This document shows positions 59,535 through 64,000 of a DNA stretch of 64,000 nt, in pieces. The position numbers were made by a program, and so were the translations under genes. The DNA is taken from positions 1 through 64,000 of the forward strand of contig NZ_QWFZ01000033.1 of NCBI RefSeq assembly GCF_003576315.1, given 5' to 3'. Position 1 is the first letter of the stretch, and every line of letters starts with the position of its first letter. The notes below the pieces were generated by a model that worked only from the letters and a program-made list of their open reading frames with translations, searched no databases and was not told where the DNA came from. The stretch comes from Henriciella mobilis (GTDB taxonomy: Bacteria; Pseudomonadota; Alphaproteobacteria; Caulobacterales; Hyphomonadaceae).

Positions 59535-60818
59535 CTAGCCCTTCGTCGCTTTCTTCATGCCCATGCGGCCAAGCTCGTTGCGGCCGACCACCATGTGGTG
59601 AACCTCGTCCGGGCCGTCCGCGAGGCGCAGCGTGCGCTGCTGGGTGTACATGTCGGCGAGCGGCGTCCATTGCGAGACACCTGTTGCACCATGCATCTGG
59701 ATCGCATCGTCGATGATCTTGCAGACGCGCTCCGGCACCATGGCTTTCACCATCGAGATCCAGACGCGCGCTTCCTTGTTGCCGAGCACGTCCATCGCCT
59801 TGGCGGCTTTCAGCACCATCAGCTTCATCGCCTCAAGCTCGATACGGGCCCGCGAGATTTTCTCGAGGTTGCCGCCGAGCCGGGCGAGCGGCTGGCCGAA
59901 CGCATCGCGCGACATGCCGCGGTCGATCATCAGGTCGAGGGCCTTTTCGCCAGCGCCGATGGAGCGCATGCAGTGGTGGATGCGGCCCGGGCCGAGGCGG
60001 AGCTGGGAAATCTCGAAGCCGCGGCCAACGCCGAGCAGGATGTTCTCCTCAGGCACTTTCACATCCGTGAAGCGGATATGCATGTGGCCGTGCGGGGCGT
60101 CATCCTTGCCGAAGACCTGCATGCCTTCAAGGACTTCCACGCCGGGCGTGTCGATCGGGACGAGGATCTGCGACTGTTGCTGGTGGGACGGGCCATCCGG
60201 GTCCGTCTGCACCATCACGATCATGATCTTGCAGCGCGGGTCACCGGCACCCGAGGCGTAGTATTTCTCACCGTTGATGACCCACTGGCCATCCTTCAGG
60301 ACAGCCTGGGTGCGGACATTGCGTGCGTCGGAGCAGGCAGTGCCGGGTTCGGTCATCGCGAAGGCGGAGCGGATCTCGCCGTTGAGCAGCGGCTTCAGCC
60401 ACTTCTCTTTCTGCTCCGGTGTGCCGACGCGTTCCAGCACTTCCATGTTGCCGGTGTCGGGCGCCGAGCAGTTCAGGCATTCCGAGGCGAGCCGGTTCTT
60501 GCCGAGCTCGGCAGCGATGTAGGCGTAGTCCAGGTTGGACAGGCCTTCACCAGTCTCCGCGTTTGGCAGGAAGAAGTTCCAGAGGCCTTGTTCCTTGGCC
60601 TTGTTCTTGACCTCTTCAAGCATTTCCAGCTGGCCGTCGACATAGGACCAGCGGTCCTTGCGGCCCTCGCCGAGCTCGTGGAACTTGATGCTCATCGGCT
60701 CGACTTCCTCGGCAATGAACTTCTTGACGTGCTCATAGAGCGGCACGGCTTCTTCCGACATGCGCAGGTCATTCAGCGGATCGCGCACATCCATCTTTTC
60801 AAGGCTTCCGGTATCCAT
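59535..60818 (-). CDS. Acyl-CoA dehydrogenase
   Basis: A 427-residue flavoprotein of the ACAD10/11-like branch. The FAD/substrate motifs are SAFAMTEPGTACSDARN, VINGEKYYASGAGD and QMHGATGVSQWTPLADMYTQ. It carries out the first, alpha-beta desaturation step of acyl-CoA breakdown and passes electrons to ETF. GGAGGAG precedes the ATG. It is divergent from a MarR gene across a short palindrome, so it is probably the repressed target. Confidence 0.94.
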   Translation of the reverse strand: MDTGSLEKMDVRDPLNDLRMSEEAVPLYEHVKKFIAEEVEPMSIKFHELGEGRKDRWSYVDGQLEMLEEVKNKAKEQGLWNFFLPNAETGEGLSNLDYAYIAAELGKNRLASECLNCSAPDTGNMEVLERVGTPEQKEKWLKPLLNGEIRSAFAMTEPGTACSDARNVRTQAVLKDGQWVINGEKYYASGAGDPRCKIMIVMVQTDPDGPSHQQQSQILVPIDTPGVEVLEGMQVFGKDDAPHGHMHIRFTDVKVPEENILLGVGRGFEISQLRLGPGRIHHCMRSIGAGEKALDLMIDRGMSRDAFGQPLARLGGNLEKISRARIELEAMKLMVLKAAKAMDVLGNKEARVWISMVKAMVPERVCKIIDDAIQMHGATGVSQWTPLADMYTQQRTLRLADGPDEVHHMVVGRNELGRMGMKKATKG

Positions 60819-60904
60819 GGTTTTCTTCTCCTCCCAGAGACTCTAGCGTGAAGGATTCGAGGCCGGGGCAGCGAATTTGCGTTTATGCCCAGAACGGCTA
60901 TTGT

Positions 60905-60916
60905 TTCACTAGTGAA
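60905..60916. promoter_or_regulatory. MarR operator candidate
   Basis: The perfect 12-bp palindrome TTCACTAGTGAA lies in the shared promoter region, 87 bp before the dehydrogenase start and 38 bp before the MarR start. Its size fits a MarR dimer. Confidence 0.7.
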
Positions 60917-60953
60917 GTATATCCGCCGAGGCAGGGCGGCGCAAGGGCGGGAC

Positions 60954-61415
60954 ATGGCAACAAGAACAAAAAATCCGAGGCTCTATTCCAGGCTCCAGAT
61001 CGCGGCGCAGCTGCTTCGCAAGGTTACTGACCGCCAACTCGTTGAAGTGGCTGGTATTACAGGCCCGCAGCTGGGTGTGCTGACGCGCGTGGCTGCGGCA
61101 AAAGAACTCAACCAGACAAGGCTCGCGCGGGACCTGCGCCTGAACGACAGCGCCATTACTGCCATGGTTCGCCGTCTCATCGGCCTCGGCATGCTGGCCA
61201 AGGCGCGCAGCAAGACCGATAGCCGGTCCTGGGTCCTGACCCTGACAAAAGAGGGTGAGGCGGCGATCGACAAAGCCGGCAAGCAAGCCCTGTCGATCAA
61301 TGCCCGCATCGAAAAGGAGTTTGGCGCCGACGGCCTCGACGCGTTCGTCACCAAGCTCAATCGCCTGATCGAGATCTGCGACGAAGAGCAGGCCGCCGAG
61401 ACGGACGTGGAGTAG
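60954..61415 (+). CDS. MarR-family transcriptional regulator
   Basis: A 153-residue winged-helix regulator. The DNA-binding part is ELNQTRLARDLRLNDSAITAMVRRLIGLGMLAKARSKTDSRSWVLTLTKEG (recognition helix DSAITAMVRRLIGLG, wing RSKTDSRSWVLTLT). The flanking helices form the dimer. The start at 60954 follows GGGCGGG; a longer frame upstream would cover the operator. Likely represses the divergent acyl-CoA dehydrogenase until an acyl-CoA or similar ligand binds. Confidence 0.92.
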   Translation: MATRTKNPRLYSRLQIAAQLLRKVTDRQLVEVAGITGPQLGVLTRVAAAKELNQTRLARDLRLNDSAITAMVRRLIGLGMLAKARSKTDSRSWVLTLTKEGEAAIDKAGKQALSINARIEKEFGADGLDAFVTKLNRLIEICDEEQAAETDVE

Positions 61416-61424
61416 CGCCGCCCC

Positions 61425-62036
61425 TCAGGCGACGACACTCTCGCGCGCGGCCATCTTGTCATACCATTTCGAGACATTCTTGAGGTCGCGATTCAGCGGC
61501 TGACCAACCTGCTCGCCGAAAGCGAGGAAGGCGAAGAGCATGATGTCGGCGAGGGTGAACTTGTCACCGGCGACCCACTCGCGGCCTTCCAGCTGCAGGT
61601 CGAGGAAGGCCAGCTTGTCCTGCGCGATCGCCTTCAGCCCGTCGGCGGCCTCCGGAAGGCAGCGCATCCGGTCCTTGAACATGGGCAGGCCCTCAGCATA
61701 GCGGAAGCCGGCCGTCAGCGGCTCGATGATGTTGAGATCGACCCAGCGGGTCCAGCGCCGCGTCTGGGCGCGTTCCTCGGGCGTGGCGCCGATGAGGCTC
61801 TTGCCCGGCTGGGTTTCATCCAGGTACTCGCAGATTGCGGTGATTTCGGTCAGCAAGCTGCCATCGTCGAGGACAAGGGCGGGCATCTGACCGGCCGGAT
61901 TGACGGAGAGATACGGCTCTTGGCGATTGGCACCGCCCATGATGTCGATTTCCTCGAGCGGCACTGAAATACCGCGCTCAGCCATGAACATGCGGACCAC
62001 GTGGGGATTCGGGCCAACGGAATTATAAAGCTTCAT
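61425..62036 (-). CDS. Glutathione S-transferase
   Basis: A 203-residue GST. The N-terminal thioredoxin-like domain holds MKLYNSVGPNPHVVRMF, PYLSVNPAGQMPALVLDDG and LLTEITAICEYLDE; the C-terminal helical domain has WVAGDKFTLADIMLFAFLAF with the conserved N-capping Asp. It would conjugate or reduce with glutathione. GGGAGG supports the start at 62036. It is convergent with the MarR gene, nine bases apart. Confidence 0.93.
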   Translation of the reverse strand: MKLYNSVGPNPHVVRMFMAERGISVPLEEIDIMGGANRQEPYLSVNPAGQMPALVLDDGSLLTEITAICEYLDETQPGKSLIGATPEERAQTRRWTRWVDLNIIEPLTAGFRYAEGLPMFKDRMRCLPEAADGLKAIAQDKLAFLDLQLEGREWVAGDKFTLADIMLFAFLAFGEQVGQPLNRDLKNVSKWYDKMAARESVVA

Positions 62037-62213
62037 GGTGAGACCTCCCTTTGTTTTCGAAAGAGTTAGGCACCGGGCGGGGCATCGCAAGCCGGGACGC
62101 AGCGTCAATCAGCGCTGCTCGCGAGGGCCCAGCGTGCCAGTCTGGAATCCGGTCGCCTGCGGCGTTAGGCTAAGGTCGGAGACAATCGGTGGAAGAATGA
62201 GGAAAGCAACGTC

Positions 62214-62405
62214 ATGAAACAGGCAAGACACTGGATCGCAATCGGCTTGGTCATTCTTCTGGTGGTCTTCGCCGTCCAGAACATGGCGTCGATCCACGTC
62301 AACTTTCTGGGATTCGAATTTGCGACCAGCCGCATCATCCTGATTGCCATCTGTGTGGCGATCGGCTTTGCACTCGGCAAGGCGATCCGGATCAGGCATC
62401 ACTGA
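62214..62405 (+). CDS. lapA: LapA-domain (DUF1049) membrane protein
   Basis: A 63-residue protein with two membrane helices. The sequence VVFAVQNMASIHVNFLGFEFATSRIILIAICVAIGFALG is the lipopolysaccharide assembly protein A domain pattern (helix, QN, short beta, helix). In E. coli LapA works with LapB to control LPS synthesis. Here no lapB is adjacent. The start ATG at 62214 has GAGGAAAG before it. Confidence 0.82.
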   Translation: MKQARHWIAIGLVILLVVFAVQNMASIHVNFLGFEFATSRIILIAICVAIGFALGKAIRIRHH

Positions 62406-62502
62406 CTGGCCATGCACGGACCCCGAGGCGGTCTGCAGTTTCATCATCTGGAAAATCGACAAGCGGGAAGACGGACGCCATTCTCGCAAGGCTTGGTCAA
62501 GG

Positions 62503-63765
62503 GTGCCGACTTTCAGGGAGTTCAGCATAAAACCGATTTTTCAAGTCTTCGCAGCCCTTGCGGTCTTCGCCCAAGGTTCCTTCTGCGCGCCTGTCTTCGC
62601 TCAGGATACAAGCAGCGATCAGACTGCGGCCATCCTTCAGGACGTCAATGCTGTCTGCCATCTCGTGGCCACCCGATATGCCTACTACGAGACGCGCCGG
62701 GACGCTTGGGAGGAGGCCTGCCTGCAGGCCCGGGCCGAGGCAGAGAGCCCGCTGGTGCTGGGACAGGCTGGCCACCTTGCGCTTCTTGAGCGGCTGATAG
62801 ACCAGCTGTGGGACAATCATGTGTCTCTGAACACCAATTCGGCGGTTTCCCCGCGCCTCGTGCCGTCCGGCAGTGACCTCTGGATCGAATGGCGAAATGG
62901 CGAGGCCGTGATCGGTGCTGTTCGGCCTGACTCTGGAGCAGCCCTGGCGGGATTGCAGGTCGGAGATGTCGTGCTGGCTATCAATGGAGACCCAGTGCCG
63001 GGCGCGGCCATGACGCGCATACAGGCTGGCCGCACGCAGGTGCCAGAAGCGCGTCTTGAATGGGCGCTCAACGCCGAGGCCGCCGGTTATCGCGGCGCTC
63101 CTCGGCAATTTACGATCCGGCGGCAGGACAGCGTGCAGGCGTTCGCCGTCGAACAGCCGGAACCCGCGCCGGCCGATCGTCTGGTTACCGCCCGGCGCCT
63201 GCCAGGCAATATCGGCTATATCCGGTTTGAGGATTCGCTTGACGATGACCTCACTGTGGAGGCCTTCGATGCAGCGCTGGAAGCCTTGCGCGGTGCCGAT
63301 GGCTGGATCATCGATCTGCGGAATACGCCCGGCGGCGGTAATACCGATGTTGCTGAACCCATTCTCGGCCGGTTCATTTCGGGCGTGAAGCCTTACCAGA
63401 AATCCGGTCCTCGCTGGCAGGGTGAGCCGGTCCGCTATGCTGCCTCACGCGGACCTTGGAGGGTGCGGGGCAAGCTGGCCGTGCTTGCTGGCCGCTGGAC
63501 GGGCAGCATGGGGGAGGGCATGGCGGTCGGCTTTGACGGGCTTCGCCGGGGCCGCGTATTTGGATCGCCCATGGCCGGGCTGGCTGGCGGAGTAAGCGGG
63601 TTCGAGCTTCCAGGCAGCGGCATGAGCCTGCGAATACCGACCTATAATCTCATGCACATCTCCGGCATCGACCGCCATCACTGGCGCCCTTCAGAAGCCG
63701 TTGTCGCCGACAACGGGAACGGCCACGACATCGCACTTGAAGCGGCCATGAACTGGCTGGACTGA
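62503..63765 (+). CDS. S41-family peptidase with PDZ domain, exported
   Basis: A 420-residue protein. A GTG at 62503 gives a signal peptide (FQVFAALAVFAQGSFCAPVFAQ); no ATG is in frame near it. The PDZ-like part is AVRPDSGAALAGLQVGDVVLAINGDPVPG. The S41 core has GWIIDLRNTPGGGNTDVAEP and the nucleophile region RWTGSMGEGMAVGFDGL. Tail-specific-protease-like, periplasmic. The expected Lys/Glu partners are not certain, so activity is not proved. Confidence 0.85.
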   Translation: MPTFREFSIKPIFQVFAALAVFAQGSFCAPVFAQDTSSDQTAAILQDVNAVCHLVATRYAYYETRRDAWEEACLQARAEAESPLVLGQAGHLALLERLIDQLWDNHVSLNTNSAVSPRLVPSGSDLWIEWRNGEAVIGAVRPDSGAALAGLQVGDVVLAINGDPVPGAAMTRIQAGRTQVPEARLEWALNAEAAGYRGAPRQFTIRRQDSVQAFAVEQPEPAPADRLVTARRLPGNIGYIRFEDSLDDDLTVEAFDAALEALRGADGWIIDLRNTPGGGNTDVAEPILGRFISGVKPYQKSGPRWQGEPVRYAASRGPWRVRGKLAVLAGRWTGSMGEGMAVGFDGLRRGRVFGSPMAGLAGGVSGFELPGSGMSLRIPTYNLMHISGIDRHHWRPSEAVVADNGNGHDIALEAAMNWLD

Positions 63766-63767
63766 AC

Positions 63768-64000
63768 CTAGCCTTCGCTGTCCGGTTCTGGCTTGCGAAG
63801 GGTGAATTCGCCCATGTTGCGGAAATTGAGATCGCGCTGCGGGAAGGGTATTTCGATGCCGTACTTGGTCAGTGCGGTGTGCAGCGCCCAGTAATAGTCG
63901 GCCTTCACGCGGGACGGTTTCTTCACGGCCTCTTCGGTCAGCCAGATCACGAGTTCGAAGTCGAGCGCTGAGTCGCCGAAGCCGGTGAGCCAGACCTGCG
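63768..64000 (-). CDS. MscS-family mechanosensitive channel, C-terminal end (5' part outside window)
   Basis: The 77 visible residues end the cytoplasmic cage domain of an MscS channel: LTGFGDSALDFELVIWL, a helix around YYWALHTALTKYGIEIPFPQRDL, and a short charged tail. The FGDSAL and IPFPQRD motifs are characteristic. The gene enters from beyond the right edge of the window. It is convergent with the S41 gene, two bases apart. Confidence 0.88.
   Translation of the reverse strand, partial: QVWLTGFGDSALDFELVIWLTEEAVKKPSRVKADYYWALHTALTKYGIEIPFPQRDLNFRNMGEFTLRKPEPDSEG

Overview
The window looks like chromosomal DNA of a marine-type alphaproteobacterium of the Hyphomonadaceae/Maricaulales kind. 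This is inferred from the high G+C, a polyproline-linked OmpA protein, a MucR regulator, DUF2336, PAS_5, DUF1491 and DUF1499 proteins, the hisS-hisZ-hisG cluster, and the many acyl-CoA and desaturase genes. No ribosomal RNA or tRNA gene, CRISPR array or prophage was seen.

Layout. 1-12 kb: the end of an OmpA gene, a secreted prolyl oligopeptidase, an epoxide-hydrolase-like protein, msrB, and a lipid cluster (MaoC hydratase, acyl-CoA ligase, two sterol-desaturase-family proteins, a crotonase, an MFS carrier). 12-22 kb: a DoxX-like protein, a DUF2336 protein and a tightly overlapping ten-gene Mrp/Mbh-type cation/proton antiporter operon with three NuoL/M/N-like subunits. 22-26 kb: mucR, a PAS_5 protein, a complete 2.5-kb IS1595-family element with cargo genes, a stand-alone DnaA-domain-IV protein and sufE. 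26-46 kb: housekeeping and metabolism (sensor kinase, thymidine kinase, ferredoxin-NADP reductase, esterase, AMACR, aroC, pdxH, desaturase, two GDPD lipoproteins, acyl-CoA ligase, DUF1499, a riboswitch-controlled DJ-1 protein). 46-53.6 kb: M23 peptidase, MBL hydrolase, ATP-grasp protein, phosphatase, two Opp-type permeases without partners, thioesterase, glycosidase-like lipoprotein. 53.6-64 kb: histidine operon with leader peptide, a candidate small RNA, an argD-like aminotransferase, acyl-CoA dehydrogenase with divergent MarR, GST, LapA, S41 peptidase, and the C-terminal end of an MscS channel.

Most notable signals. (1) A ZTP (pfl) riboswitch with an SD-sequestering platform sits before a DJ-1/PfpI gene (45129-45231). 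(2) A six-histidine leader peptide, apparently leaderless, with alternative hairpins precedes hisS-hisZ-hisG (53626-53755). (3) A structured small-RNA candidate on the minus strand has its own promoter, a 14-bp direct repeat spaced two helical turns apart, and a terminator (57652-57816). (4) An intact IS1595-type element has 23-bp inverted ends, an 8-bp target duplication, and cargo that includes a protein with a HEPN-like R-N-x3-H motif. Gene starts were chosen from Shine-Dalgarno sites, overlaps and signal peptides, so several are shorter than the longest open frame. No database search was possible; family names rest on motifs read by eye.
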